Shown here: positions 27,864 through 38,247 of the stretch, piece after piece
Position numbering within the stretch: the stretch's first letter is position 1
How the letters are laid out: the number at the start of each line of letters is the position of its first letter
Origin: Oricola thermophila
Lineage (GTDB): Bacteria > Pseudomonadota > Alphaproteobacteria > Rhizobiales > Rhizobiaceae
Direction of reading: 5' to 3'
Length of the DNA stretch: 64,000 nucleotides
NCBI RefSeq assembly: GCF_013358405.1
Contig: NZ_CP054836.1
Coordinates: forward strand, 3,596,001 to 3,660,000
The notes under the pieces: generated by a model
Told to the model about the DNA's origin: nothing
Database searches by the model: none
The model's input: the letters and a program-made list of their open reading frames with translations, nothing else
Position numbers and translations under genes: made by a program

Positions 27864-30800
27864 CTAGGAAACAAGATCGGCAAGCAGGCCGGCCGCCACT
27901 GTCAGGCGGGAAACCGTCAGTCCGCCCGACTTGGTCAGGTCGGCGATGCGATCCTGCACGCGGCCGATGCGAAGCTTGTTCTGCTCCAGCCAGTCGGCCA
28001 CCGCGTCGCGCGCAGGCCGGTTCTTCTTCGCCGATGCGAGCGCTGCATTGGTGATGGAGAGACGCGCCGAGTAGATGTTGTCGAGCGCCCTGTTCTGCGC
28101 CAGTCCGTCGAAGTAGTCGTCGGTGGAAAGATCGTAGGCCAGGCGCTCGAGACGGCCGATCCGGAACATCTCGGTCACCGCGAACAGCGCTTCCGCGGCC
28201 TCGAGGACGGGGCGCCCGGACGATTTTGACACGCTGAGAATTTCCGGCGTCATCGCCACTATGGGCAGCAACGCGATCCTGTTCGCCACCTTCTCCGCCA
28301 GTCCGTCCTCCCGGAACGCGTCGCGCCGCCCCTTCACCCAGGCGCCGAGATAGTCCGGCATGACGGAGGGCAGCTTCGGCTCCAGCTCCCCGGCGGCGTC
28401 GCGCAGCGCCGCGACGGCTTCGCCAAGCGGCGAGTGGCTGTCGCCGTACTTGATGAAATGGGACGTCGCCTGGCGGAGCGAGTTGCCCAGGTCCTCGTAG
28501 ATGTCGAGCTGCCTCCTGCCCGCGACCTTGTTGTCGAGCGCGTCGACGGCGGCATAGAGGTCCGGAATCCCGTATCCGTCGCGGACGGCGACATGGGCGC
28601 GAACGATACCGCTCGGCAGCATGCCGGTGGCATCTTCAAAGCGGCTTATCAGTGCAATTCCGCCTCGATTGATCGCCTCGTTCGCAAGTTGTGTTGCAAT
28701 GATTTCGCGGCGCAGCCGGTGAGACCTGATCCGGTCCGCGAAATCCTTGACCATGCGTGGCGGAAAATAGGCCATGAGGTCCGACTCGAGGTGCGGGTCG
28801 TCCGGAAGTTCGCTTTTGACAATGTCGTTGAACAGCACATTCTTGGAATAAGCCAGTAGCACGCCGATCTCGGCGCGGGTCAGTCCCTTGCCGGTCTTGC
28901 GGCGCTCCGCGATGGCCTCGGCGTCGGGCAGGAACTCGACCGCCCGGTCGAGGGAGCCACGCTGTTCCAGATATTCCATCAGGCGCTGTTGCAACGACAG
29001 GATCGACAGGCCTCGCCGCTCGGCCAGCGAAATCGCCAGGGACTGGCGATAATTGTTCTCGAGAACCAACGCGGCCACGGTTTCCGTCATGTCGGCCAGC
29101 AGCTTGTTGCGCTTCGGGCGCGGCAGGGAGCCGTCGTCCATGGCCGGCTTCAGCGCGATCTTGATATTGACCTCGACGTCGGAGGAATTGACGCCCGCGG
29201 AATTGTCGATCGCGTCGGAATTGCATCGCCCGCCATGCAGTCCGTACTCGATGCGGGCGCGCTGTGTCATGCCGAGATTGGCTCCTTCGCCGACAACCCT
29301 GGCACCGACCTCCCTTGCCGTGATGCGGATGGCGTCGTTGGCCTTGTCGCCGACCTCGATATCCGTCTCGTCGGACGCGCGGACATAGGTACCAATCCCG
29401 CCGAACCACAACAATTCAACCTTGGCTCTGAGAATGGCCGACATGATCTCGTTGGGCGTCGCCTTGGTCTTGTCGAGGCCAATGGCATCCGCGGCTTGCT
29501 TCGATAGCGTGATGGTCTTCTGCGTGCGCGAGTAAATGCCGCCACCCTTCGACAGCTTTTTCGTATCATAGTCCTGCCAGCTGGAGCGGCCGAGATCGAA
29601 CAGGCGCTTGCGTTCCGCAAAGCTCGTCGCCGGATCCGGGTCCGGATCTATGAAGATGTCGCGGTGGTCGAAGGCCGCAACCAGTCGGATCTTCTCCGAC
29701 AGCAACATGCCGTTGCCGAAGACATCGCCCGACATGTCGCCAACGCCGACGACCGTGAAGGGCTCGGACTGGATATCCTTGTCCATCTCGCGGAAGTGAC
29801 GCTTTACGGCTTCCCAGGCGCCGCGTGCCGTTATGCCCATCTTCTTGTGGTCGTAGCCGGCAGAACCGCCGGAGGCGAAGGCGTCGTCGAGCCAGAATCC
29901 CATTTCCTGCGAGATGGCGTTGGCCGTGTCGGAGAAGGTCGCCGTCCCCTTGTCGGCGGCAACCACGAAATATGGATCGTCGCCGTCGAGCCGCACCGTT
30001 GCAGGGGGGGGAACGACCTTGTCACCATCGAGGTTGTCGGTGATCGACAGCAGGGAGGATATGAAGGTGACATAGGCTGCGCGTCCGGCGGCGAATATCT
30101 CGTCGCGGCTGCCGCCGGCCGGTAGGCGTTTCGGGTAGAAACCGCCCTTGGCTCCGACCGGCACGATAACGGCATTCTTGACCTGCTGCGCCTTGACCAA
30201 GCCGAGCACCTCGGTACGATAATCCTGCGCTCGGTCGGACCAACGAAGGCCGCCGCGGGCGACCGGTCCGAAGCGCAGGTGCACGCCTTCCACTTCCGGC
30301 CCGAACACGAAGATCTCGCGGTATGGTTTGGGATCGGGCAGGTCGGGAATCGCGCGCGGATCAAGCTTGAAGGCAAGGGAAGTTCGCGGGCCGCCGGCCG
30401 GATCGGGATTGAAGTAATTCGTGCGCAGGGTGGCGTTGATCACCGTCAGCATCGATCGCAGGATGCGGTCGTCGTCGATGGAAGGCACCTCGGCCAGCTG
30501 ATCGGATATGGCTGCGCGGATATGCTTCGCAGTGACCTCCGGATCCTCCTTCTTCAGGTCCGTGCGCCGAGCGGGGTCGAACAGGGTCTCGAACAATTCG
30601 TAAAGCTGGCGGGCAAGCAACGGATGGCGGATCAGTGCGTCGGCCATGTAAGCCTGGCTGTAGGGAATGCCTGCCTGGCGCAGGTAGCGCCCATAGGCTC
30701 GCAGCACCGTGACCTGCCGGCAAGTCAGCCCTGCCGCAAGCACGAGTCCGTTGTAGGGATCGTTGTCGCTCGCACCGTTCCAGACCGACATGAATGCGTC

Positions 30801-32678
30801 TTCGAAAATGAAAGCGTCCCCGTCCATCGGCACCGGCCTGCCGGACTGGCTCTGGAGCTGCATCTCGTGCAGCCAGACGATATTGCCAAGCTTGTCAGAC
30901 ACGTCGATGGCGTAGGTGAGTTCGCTGATGACCCGGAATCCCATATTTTCCAGGATCGGCACCCGTTCCGACAGGGCGACCGGCGAACCGTAGTGATAAA
31001 TGCGCAGGCCGGCCTCGTTGTGTGACTTTCCAGCCGGGCGGAAGAAATCGACATCGATGCGATTATCCGCAGAAAGCCTGGCGATGCGCTGCAGATCCTG
31101 CACTGCCTGGGCGGGTAGCACCGTGTCACGGTAGTTTTCCGGAAAACCGGTATTGCGCAGGGCCCGCGCCGCGGGGCTGATGCCATCGGCCATCAGTTCC
31201 TCGAGGAAGTGGTCCTCCCAGGTCCGCGTTATCGCTTCGATATCGGCTTCCAGCCTGGACTGCCTTGGCTGCGGCGTCTTGCCTTCGCGACGGCCAATTA
31301 TGAAATGCACGCGCGCCAGCGAGCCTTCCGGGAAGGCCGGATAGTAGGCCGAGATGTGGCCCTTGTACTGGTCGGCCAGATATTTGCCGATGCGCTCGCG
31401 GACTTCCGAATCGTAGCGATCGCGCGGCACAAAGACGATTACCGAGACGAACCTGTCGAACGGGTCGATGCGGCTCAGCACGCGCACACGTGGTCGCTCG
31501 GCAAGCTGCACGATGGCGAGCGCATTCTTCGTAAGCAGCGGCACGTCGATCTGGAACAACTCGTCGCGCGGATAGGATTCCAGCACGTTCATCAGCGCCT
31601 TGCCGGAATGGCTGTCCGGATCGAATTCGGACCTGCGGATGACCGCCTCGGCCTTCGAACGCAGATAGGGTATGCGCGTTACCGATCGAGTGTAGGCGGT
31701 CGAGGTGAACAGGCCGACAATGCGCAGCTCGCCACTCAGGTTGCCCTTCTCATCGTATTTCTTGATGCCGATGTAATCCATGTAGGATCGGCGGTGGACC
31801 TTTGACTTGATGTTCGCCTTGGCAACGATCAGGATGTCCTTGGAATTCAGGAAGGCTCGGATCTGCGGAGTCGTCGTCACCGGCTCGTCGCCCCGTCGCA
31901 TCACGCGTATATTCGGATCGGACAGGATGCCGAGCCCCGGTCTGTCGGCGCGCACGAGCTGGCCGCGCTGCTCTCCGCCTGTGTAGTTATACTCACGGAT
32001 GCCAAGAAACGTGAAGTTGTCGTCGCGCAGCCATTCCAGGAAGGCGAGCGCCTCGTTGACGTCAGCCGGGGTTACCGGCAGAACCCTGGTCTGCAGCTCG
32101 TTCATCACCTCGTCGAGGCGACCGAGCATGGTACGCCAGTCGCGCACCGCAGCCTTTACCTGTCCGATGATCCCGTTGAGGCTCTCCTCCAGTCTGCGCG
32201 CAGTCTCGTCGGTGAGGTCTTCGAGCATGACATGGATGACACTGGTGCGGATCGTGCCTTCGTCAGCGACGCCCGCATCCGGCTTGTCCACGAGCTCGAA
32301 ATCCGGTCCGTGGTGACGCACGTTGAGAATCGGATGCACGACCAGTCGGACGTGGTGCGACAGGTCGTTGATTTCGCCCATGACCGAGTCGAACAGGAAC
32401 GGCATGTTCTCGTTGATGACGGACACGACGCAACAATTCGGCGCGCAGGCCGGCGCGACGCGTACCACAGATGCGCCGCGGGCATGGTTGCCCAGGGCAT
32501 CCGCGGTTCTTTCTATGGCACGTGCCGTGCAGGAAGGGTCGAGTTCCGCTAGGTCGTCTTCGTGCGACTCGGAGAGCAGCGCGCGCACCAGCTCCTTCAT
32601 GCGGTCATCGGGATCCTCCAGATGCGAAATGACGGAGGAAATGTATTTCCTGATCGGCGCGCCTACCTTTTTTGCCAA
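27864..32678 (-). CDS. NAD-specific glutamate dehydrogenase (large, GDH-180 type)
   Basis: 1604 residues, the size of the bacterial 180-kDa NAD-GDH class. The long N-terminal region holds ACT-like regulatory segments (VVSVINENMPFLFDSVMGEIN). The central catalytic core contains RGGLRWSDRAQDYRTEVLGLVKAQQVKNAVIVPVGAKGGF with the lysines expected for glutamate binding, and VVAADKGTATFSDTAN. The C-terminal extension is typical of the class. It catabolically deaminates glutamate to 2-oxoglutarate with NAD. An MFS gene follows 16 bases downstream. The promoter must lie in 32679-32860, shared with the divergent small membrane-protein gene. Confidence 0.95.
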   Translation of the reverse strand: MAKKVGAPIRKYISSVISHLEDPDDRMKELVRALLSESHEDDLAELDPSCTARAIERTADALGNHARGASVVRVAPACAPNCCVVSVINENMPFLFDSVMGEINDLSHHVRLVVHPILNVRHHGPDFELVDKPDAGVADEGTIRTSVIHVMLEDLTDETARRLEESLNGIIGQVKAAVRDWRTMLGRLDEVMNELQTRVLPVTPADVNEALAFLEWLRDDNFTFLGIREYNYTGGEQRGQLVRADRPGLGILSDPNIRVMRRGDEPVTTTPQIRAFLNSKDILIVAKANIKSKVHRRSYMDYIGIKKYDEKGNLSGELRIVGLFTSTAYTRSVTRIPYLRSKAEAVIRRSEFDPDSHSGKALMNVLESYPRDELFQIDVPLLTKNALAIVQLAERPRVRVLSRIDPFDRFVSVIVFVPRDRYDSEVRERIGKYLADQYKGHISAYYPAFPEGSLARVHFIIGRREGKTPQPRQSRLEADIEAITRTWEDHFLEELMADGISPAARALRNTGFPENYRDTVLPAQAVQDLQRIARLSADNRIDVDFFRPAGKSHNEAGLRIYHYGSPVALSERVPILENMGFRVISELTYAIDVSDKLGNIVWLHEMQLQSQSGRPVPMDGDAFIFEDAFMSVWNGASDNDPYNGLVLAAGLTCRQVTVLRAYGRYLRQAGIPYSQAYMADALIRHPLLARQLYELFETLFDPARRTDLKKEDPEVTAKHIRAAISDQLAEVPSIDDDRILRSMLTVINATLRTNYFNPDPAGGPRTSLAFKLDPRAIPDLPDPKPYREIFVFGPEVEGVHLRFGPVARGGLRWSDRAQDYRTEVLGLVKAQQVKNAVIVPVGAKGGFYPKRLPAGGSRDEIFAAGRAAYVTFISSLLSITDNLDGDKVVPPPATVRLDGDDPYFVVAADKGTATFSDTANAISQEMGFWLDDAFASGGSAGYDHKKMGITARGAWEAVKRHFREMDKDIQSEPFTVVGVGDMSGDVFGNGMLLSEKIRLVAAFDHRDIFIDPDPDPATSFAERKRLFDLGRSSWQDYDTKKLSKGGGIYSRTQKTITLSKQAADAIGLDKTKATPNEIMSAILRAKVELLWFGGIGTYVRASDETDIEVGDKANDAIRITAREVGARVVGEGANLGMTQRARIEYGLHGGRCNSDAIDNSAGVNSSDVEVNIKIALKPAMDDGSLPRPKRNKLLADMTETVAALVLENNYRQSLAISLAERRGLSILSLQQRLMEYLEQRGSLDRAVEFLPDAEAIAERRKTGKGLTRAEIGVLLAYSKNVLFNDIVKSELPDDPHLESDLMAYFPPRMVKDFADRIRSHRLRREIIATQLANEAINRGGIALISRFEDATGMLPSGIVRAHVAVRDGYGIPDLYAAVDALDNKVAGRRQLDIYEDLGNSLRQATSHFIKYGDSHSPLGEAVAALRDAAGELEPKLPSVMPDYLGAWVKGRRDAFREDGLAEKVANRIALLPIVAMTPEILSVSKSSGRPVLEAAEALFAVTEMFRIGRLERLAYDLSTDDYFDGLAQNRALDNIYSARLSITNAALASAKKNRPARDAVADWLEQNKLRIGRVQDRIADLTKSGGLTVSRLTVAAGLLADLVS

Positions 32679-32860
32679 TGTCCTCTCCCGCCTGATGCCT
32701 GCCTCTTTCGCGGCTTCATAGCGTTACCATAACAAAGGCGATTCGCGTTGCAGCACATTTCTTCTCCGGAGGCAGGTTTCGCACTGTCGACGATGTTGCA
32801 GCGCGGTGTGGGGCACGGTAGTGTCCGTACGACTCCGAAACGATATGCGGCAGCTGGCGC

Positions 32861-33118
32861 ATGGCCGAGAAACATCCCGACGATACGGCACGCGAAGCGG
32901 AAGCGCGTCGGACGCTTGAGCGCGTCGCCACCGATTCCGAGGTTGTCGGCCATTCGACGCTTGCCCGCACGGCCGAGCGCGCACGGGCCCACATGGCTGC
33001 CGATGACGCCGATGCCGACGATCGCATCGAGGTCTGGGGTCGGCGCACGGGGCGCGCACTCTCGGCAATCGCCTTCGTCATGCTCGCGGCATGGCTGATC
33101 ACCTATCTGGCACGATGA
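32861..33118 (+). CDS. Small single-pass membrane protein of unknown function
   Basis: 85 residues. The N-terminal 60 residues are highly charged and alanine-rich, with probable helix (AREAEARRTLERVATDSEVVG). One C-terminal membrane helix follows (ALSAIAFVMLAAWLITYL). It therefore looks like a tail-anchored protein with a cytoplasmic head. I do not recognise a named family. Its stop codon overlaps the ATG of the pyridoxal kinase gene (ATGA), so the two are translationally coupled. It is divergent from the NAD-GDH gene. Confidence 0.75.
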   Translation: MAEKHPDDTAREAEARRTLERVATDSEVVGHSTLARTAERARAHMAADDADADDRIEVWGRRTGRALSAIAFVMLAAWLITYLAR

Positions 33119-33999
33119 CCCGACGTCCAACGATCAATCGACCCGCCGCGGTCGTGATATCGAGCCATGTCGCCCGCGGCACGGTCGGAAACCGGGCAGC
33201 GGTCTTTGCACTTGAGGCACTCGGCTTCCCCGTCTGGGCGGTGCCGACAGTAACGCTGCCCTGGCATCCCGGACACGGGCCGGCCCCGCGCATCGTGCCC
33301 GGTGCGGCGGAGTTTTCCGATTTCATGGCCGCTCTCGCAACATCGCCGCATCTCGCAGAGATTGGCGCGGTGCTGACCGGATATCTGGGCGCCGCGGAAC
33401 AGGCGGAACCGATTGCCGAATTCGTCTCCGCCGTCCGAAGGGCCAATCCGGACGCGATCCATGTCTGCGATCCCGTCATCGGCGACAGTGGCGGGCTCTA
33501 CGTTCCGGAGCCGGTGGCGAAAGCAATCCGCGACAGGCTTTTCGCTTCTGCCGATATCGTTACGCCAAACCTGTTCGAGTTCGGCTGGCTGACAGGTACG
33601 GGGGCGGAAAGCAACGAGGCGATCGGCAAGGCGGCCGCCGGGCTTGGCGCGCGGCATGTCGTCGTCACCAGTGCGCATCCGCTGCTTGCGGGCGGAACCG
33701 GCAACCTGCTCATTGGGGATGGCCGGGCAACGCTGGCCGAACATCGTCGGATCGACAATCCGCCGAACGGTACCGGCGATCTGACCGCGGCGCTGTTCAT
33801 GGCGCATTTGCTGAACGGCGGCACGCCGCAGGAGGCATTGCACATGGCAACCGCGTCGGTCTTCGAACTCGTGGCCCGTGCCTGCAAGCGCGGGGCGGAC
33901 GAACTGATGCCGGAGGTGGACCAGGCCAGCCTTCGGCGGCCGACGGCGATGGTACAGATGCGCCAGCTTTCGCGGGCCGTGCCGCCGCGCCCGGCCTGA
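33115..33999 (+). CDS. pdxY: Pyridoxal kinase (PdxY-like)
   Basis: 294 residues of the ribokinase superfamily. The N-terminus VVISSHVARGTVGNRAAVFALEALGFPVWAVPTV fits pyridoxal kinases, as do the VCDPVIGD and VTPNLFEFGWLTG motifs. NPPNGTGDLTAALF near the C-terminus contains D222, the likely catalytic base. It phosphorylates pyridoxal to pyridoxal 5'-phosphate in vitamin B6 salvage. The start ATG 33115 overlaps the stop of the small membrane-protein gene. The ending after residue 270 is basic and variable. Confidence 0.88.
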   Translation: MTRRPTINRPAAVVISSHVARGTVGNRAAVFALEALGFPVWAVPTVTLPWHPGHGPAPRIVPGAAEFSDFMAALATSPHLAEIGAVLTGYLGAAEQAEPIAEFVSAVRRANPDAIHVCDPVIGDSGGLYVPEPVAKAIRDRLFASADIVTPNLFEFGWLTGTGAESNEAIGKAAAGLGARHVVVTSAHPLLAGGTGNLLIGDGRATLAEHRRIDNPPNGTGDLTAALFMAHLLNGGTPQEALHMATASVFELVARACKRGADELMPEVDQASLRRPTAMVQMRQLSRAVPPRPA

Positions 34000-34048
34000 T
34001 GGCCGCCGCACCTTGCACGCGAGGGATTACAGCGTTACTGCGACATCC

Positions 34049-34768
34049 ATGACGAGATTTCCGCAAAAGCTGCTCGACGGCTATCAGGGCTTCCTGCACT
34101 CGACCTATCGCAAACGGTCCGAACGCTATCGCGAGCTGGCGGCCAGCGGCCAGCGTCCGGAAGCGATGGTCATCGCGTGCTGCGATTCGCGCGCCGCACC
34201 GGAGATTGTCTTCGATTCGGGACCGGGCGAGATTTTCGTATTGCGCAACGTCGCCAATCTCGTGCCGCCCTACAATGCGGAGGGGCGCTACCGGTCCTCG
34301 GTGGCGTCAATCGAGTTCGCTGTTGTCAGTCTCGGCGTAAGGCACGTCGTGGTGATGGGCCACGGGCGCTGCGGCGGCGTTGCGGCCGCACTGGATGATC
34401 GGCGCCAGTCGCTCGACGATGGCGATGCCATCGGCCACTGGATCAGCCTCCTCGACCCGGCGATCGAACGGGTGGCCGGCGGCGAGGGGTACGACCCGGT
34501 GCGCCATGTCCATGTCGATCATCCGGAAGACGCGCATGTCTGTTCCGGCCACGATCCGCGCCAGACGGCAGTGGAATGCATGTCGGTGCGAAACTCGCTC
34601 GCGAACTTGCGCACGTTTCCGTATATCAGCGAACGCGAAGCAGACGGGCGGCTGACGCTTCATGGCGCCTGGTTCGATATTTCAGAAGGCATGCTCTGGA
34701 TCTATGACGAAGAGGCCGAAGGGTTCGTGCCGGCCATCGAGACACACGGCATGTCCGTGCAGAAGTGA
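34049..34768 (+). CDS. Beta-class carbonic anhydrase
   Basis: 239 residues from ATG 34049; a TTG at 34013 is possible but weaker. The zinc site is complete: CCDSR with C45 and the D46-R48 dyad, then GHGRCGG with H105 and C108. The enzyme interconverts CO2 and bicarbonate. Bicarbonate is the substrate of pyruvate carboxylase encoded elsewhere in the window, so a supporting role is possible but not specific. About 80 residues after the zinc site match the longer bacterial beta-CAs. The gene has no clear ribosome-binding site. Confidence 0.93.
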   Translation: MTRFPQKLLDGYQGFLHSTYRKRSERYRELAASGQRPEAMVIACCDSRAAPEIVFDSGPGEIFVLRNVANLVPPYNAEGRYRSSVASIEFAVVSLGVRHVVVMGHGRCGGVAAALDDRRQSLDDGDAIGHWISLLDPAIERVAGGEGYDPVRHVHVDHPEDAHVCSGHDPRQTAVECMSVRNSLANLRTFPYISEREADGRLTLHGAWFDISEGMLWIYDEEAEGFVPAIETHGMSVQK

Positions 34769-34826
34769 CTGCCGGGCTATCCGAAATGAAACGTGATCGG
34801 CAGCATGCCAGGAAAGGGACGTTCCG

Positions 34827-35216
34827 GTGCTTCACATACCTTTGATGATCGTTCCGTTCATCCTCTACAATATCATGATCGCGGGCATGGCCGGCGATCC
34901 GTTCGCGGCGCAGCTCTTGGCCGTGACGATGATTTCCGGCGGCGTGTGGACCATGAACCTCGGCGACGGGCTGGTCGCCCTCGGCCTTGTTTTCATGTTC
35001 TTCGAGATATTGAGGTCCACGCGGACCTCCAATGCCTCCGTGATCGATCACGTCCTGTCGACCTTCGTGTTCGTTGCCTTTCTGGTCGAGTTTCTCGTCG
35101 TGGCCGCGGCGGCGACACCGGTCTTCTTCCTGCTGATGGTGATGGCGCTGATTGACCTGATGGCTGGTTTCTCGGTGTCCATCCGGTCCGCCGGTCGGGA
35201 CGTGTCCTTCAACTGA
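34827..35216 (+). CDS. Conserved-looking integral membrane protein, function unknown
   Basis: 129 residues starting at GTG 34827. Four hydrophobic segments are visible (about residues 4-20, 28-62, 75-98 and 99-116), separated by one short charged loop (EILRSTRTSNASVIDH). I do not recognise a named domain. It lies 58 bases after the carbonic anhydrase gene on the same strand and faces the YrdB-like gene tail to tail with a 10-base gap. Confidence 0.72.
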   Translation: MLHIPLMIVPFILYNIMIAGMAGDPFAAQLLAVTMISGGVWTMNLGDGLVALGLVFMFFEILRSTRTSNASVIDHVLSTFVFVAFLVEFLVVAAAATPVFFLLMVMALIDLMAGFSVSIRSAGRDVSFN

Positions 35217-35226
35217 CGCGGCCTTG

Positions 35227-35565
35227 CTACAGCCGTCCCGTGGACGCCGCCAATGCCAGTTGCATCGCGGCAACAATTCCGTAGCCAAGCGCCCATGAAG
35301 GGCCGGCAAGCCGCCAGAGCACTGCGGTGGCAAGCGCGAACACGCTTGTCTTGAAGGCGACAAGGGAAAGCCCGGACAACCGAACTGCAGAATTCGGCGC
35401 GGCAAGATAGCCCCACAACCCTGCCAAGACGGCAACCGCAACAATCGGTGCGATCCAGCGCACGACCGGCTGATCCATTGTCCGGTATGCGCCCGTCGCG
35501 ACTATGGCGATCGCCGCGCATTCCAATGCAAGTGCGAGTATGCCGTTTATTGCCGCCAACGTCAT
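35227..35565 (-). CDS. YrdB-like small membrane protein (DUF2568-like)
   Basis: 112 residues with four membrane segments. The region WIAPIVAVAVLAGLWGYLAAPNSAVRLSG, with its W-x-x-x-x-APxS core, is like the W-G-xF-x-APK pattern of YrdB/DUF2568 proteins. The function of the family is unknown. It lies 12 bases downstream of the heme-binding-like gene on the same strand, so the two are probably co-transcribed. Confidence 0.65.
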   Translation of the reverse strand: MTLAAINGILALALECAAIAIVATGAYRTMDQPVVRWIAPIVAVAVLAGLWGYLAAPNSAVRLSGLSLVAFKTSVFALATAVLWRLAGPSWALGYGIVAAMQLALAASTGRL

Positions 35566-35577
35566 GGCAATGCGTAT

Positions 35578-36006
35578 CTAGCCTGCGTCGGCCTCGAAAC
35601 CCGCCGCCTCTATCCCGTGAAGCGCGCAGGCCTCGTCATTGTCCGAGGTGTCTCCGGTCACGCCGACTGCGCCGATGATCCTGCCGTCCTGCTTCACCAG
35701 AACGCCGCCCGGTACCGCCACGATCCTGCCGCCGGAAACCGCCGACAGGTTTTCCAGGAAATGGGGCCGGCTCTGCGCCTGGGCGTTCAGCCAGCGACCG
35801 CCGACGCCGAGAGCGAGACAGCCATATGCCTTCCCTGCCGCGATCTCGTAGCGCATGAAGGAAGAACCGTCGGATCGCTGGAAGGCAACAAGGTGTCCAC
35901 CGGAGTCGAGCACGGCAACCGAAAGCGGCTTCAGTTCCAGTTCGATGCCCTTGGCGAGGGTTGCCTCTATGATCTCGTTTGCCTTGGCGAGTGTGAGAGT
36001 CGACAT
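35578..36006 (-). CDS. GlcG/HbpS family heme-binding-like protein
   Basis: 142 residues from ATG 36006; an upstream ATG at 36036 would add ten residues and has an ill-placed ribosome-binding site. The fold signature is MSTLTLAKANEIIEATLAKG, then LSVAVLDSGGHLVAFQR, then GGVLVKQDGRIIGAVGVTGDTSDND, typical of the GlcG/HbpS (DUF336) family. Members bind heme or small ligands, or occur as accessory proteins in cofactor and catabolic clusters. No signal peptide is seen, so it is probably cytoplasmic. The physiological ligand is unknown. Confidence 0.82.
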   Translation of the reverse strand: MSTLTLAKANEIIEATLAKGIELELKPLSVAVLDSGGHLVAFQRSDGSSFMRYEIAAGKAYGCLALGVGGRWLNAQAQSRPHFLENLSAVSGGRIVAVPGGVLVKQDGRIIGAVGVTGDTSDNDEACALHGIEAAGFEADAG

Positions 36007-36154
36007 TTTTGGTCCCGCATGCGTCTTTGTTGCCATTGGTGAAGTCAGCTCCTAGCACGAACCGCTTTCACGGAATGTGGAAACACTTTTTCCGCGAGTG
36101 GCGCAAATTCCGGGCGCTGCTCCCGTCGACGTGCCGGCCGGCAGTCTTCACCGG

Positions 36155-36757
36155 CTATTTTTCCAGGGAATCGAGTTTGCGCTGCATGGCGGCGATCTGT
36201 TCGCGCATTGCCTTGAGCTCGTCGGATGGAGCCGCCTTCTTCTCGGATTCGGCCGTGCCGGTTTTCGCGCCTTCCTCCTGGGCGGCATTGAAGGGTGAGA
36301 ACATCTGCATCGCGTTCTGGAACATTTCCATGTTGCGGCGCGTCTGCTCCTCGATCAGCTTCTGGCCCGACGCCATGATGTCGAGCGGGGACTTGCCGAC
36401 CATCGATGTCATCTGCTCGCGAATGCGTTCCTGTTCGCGCGTGAACAATGTCATGGAATGCTCGAGGTAACTCGGCAGGACCATCTGCATCTGATCGCCA
36501 TAGAAGGAAATCAGCTGGCGGAGAACGGAGATCGGCAGCATCGCCTGGCCGGTCTTGCCCTCCTGCTCGAAGATTATCTGGGTAAGCACGGCATGGGTCA
36601 GGTCCTCGCCGCTCTTGGCATCCTGCACCACGAATTCCTCGCCGTCCTTCACCATCGTGGCGAGATCCTCCAGCGTCACGTAAGTACTCGTGCCGGTATT
36701 GTAGAGGCGCCGGTTGGCGTATTTCTTGATGACGGTGGGTTCGTCGCTTGCTGCCAT
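36155..36757 (-). CDS. phaR: Polyhydroxyalkanoate synthesis repressor
   Basis: 200 residues. The N-terminal PHB/PHA accumulation regulator domain is clear (VIKKYANRRLYNTGTSTYVTLEDLATMVKDGEEF), followed by HAVLTQIIFEQE and a C-terminal helical, coiled-coil-like tail (ELKAMREQIAAMQRKLDSLEK). PhaR binds both polyhydroxybutyrate granules and DNA, repressing phasin genes and its own gene. It is divergent from phaA across a 236-base gap that contains GC-rich TGCAGTGCAGC- and GCTGCAGTC-type motifs (near 36853 and 36892), which resemble reported PhaR sites. Confidence 0.93.
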   Translation of the reverse strand: MAASDEPTVIKKYANRRLYNTGTSTYVTLEDLATMVKDGEEFVVQDAKSGEDLTHAVLTQIIFEQEGKTGQAMLPISVLRQLISFYGDQMQMVLPSYLEHSMTLFTREQERIREQMTSMVGKSPLDIMASGQKLIEEQTRRNMEMFQNAMQMFSPFNAAQEEGAKTGTAESEKKAAPSDELKAMREQIAAMQRKLDSLEK

Positions 36758-36819
36758 TTCGTCTCTCCCGTCAGTACACGCCGTTTCCCGGCATTCGCTT
36801 TATGGGGAAATACTAGTGA

Positions 36820-38169
<1,350 letters not shown>

Positions 38170-38190
38170 AATTGCCAATGTATAGAAATT

Positions 38191-38226
38191 GTTCTTGGTC
38201 GGGAGCCTCTGTTCCCGGCTGAGAAC
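38191..38226 (+). other. Stem-loop between phaA and phaB
   Basis: Bases 38191-38204 (GTTCT...CGGGA) can pair with 38213-38226 (TCCCG...AGAAC) in a 14-pair stem with three G-T wobbles and an 8-base loop. No T-run follows. It lies 21 bases before the phaB start, close to its ribosome-binding site (GGAGGAGC), so it may stabilise phaA mRNA or tune phaB translation. Confidence 0.5.
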
Positions 38227-38247
38227 TTAAATGCCGGAGGAGCTTCC

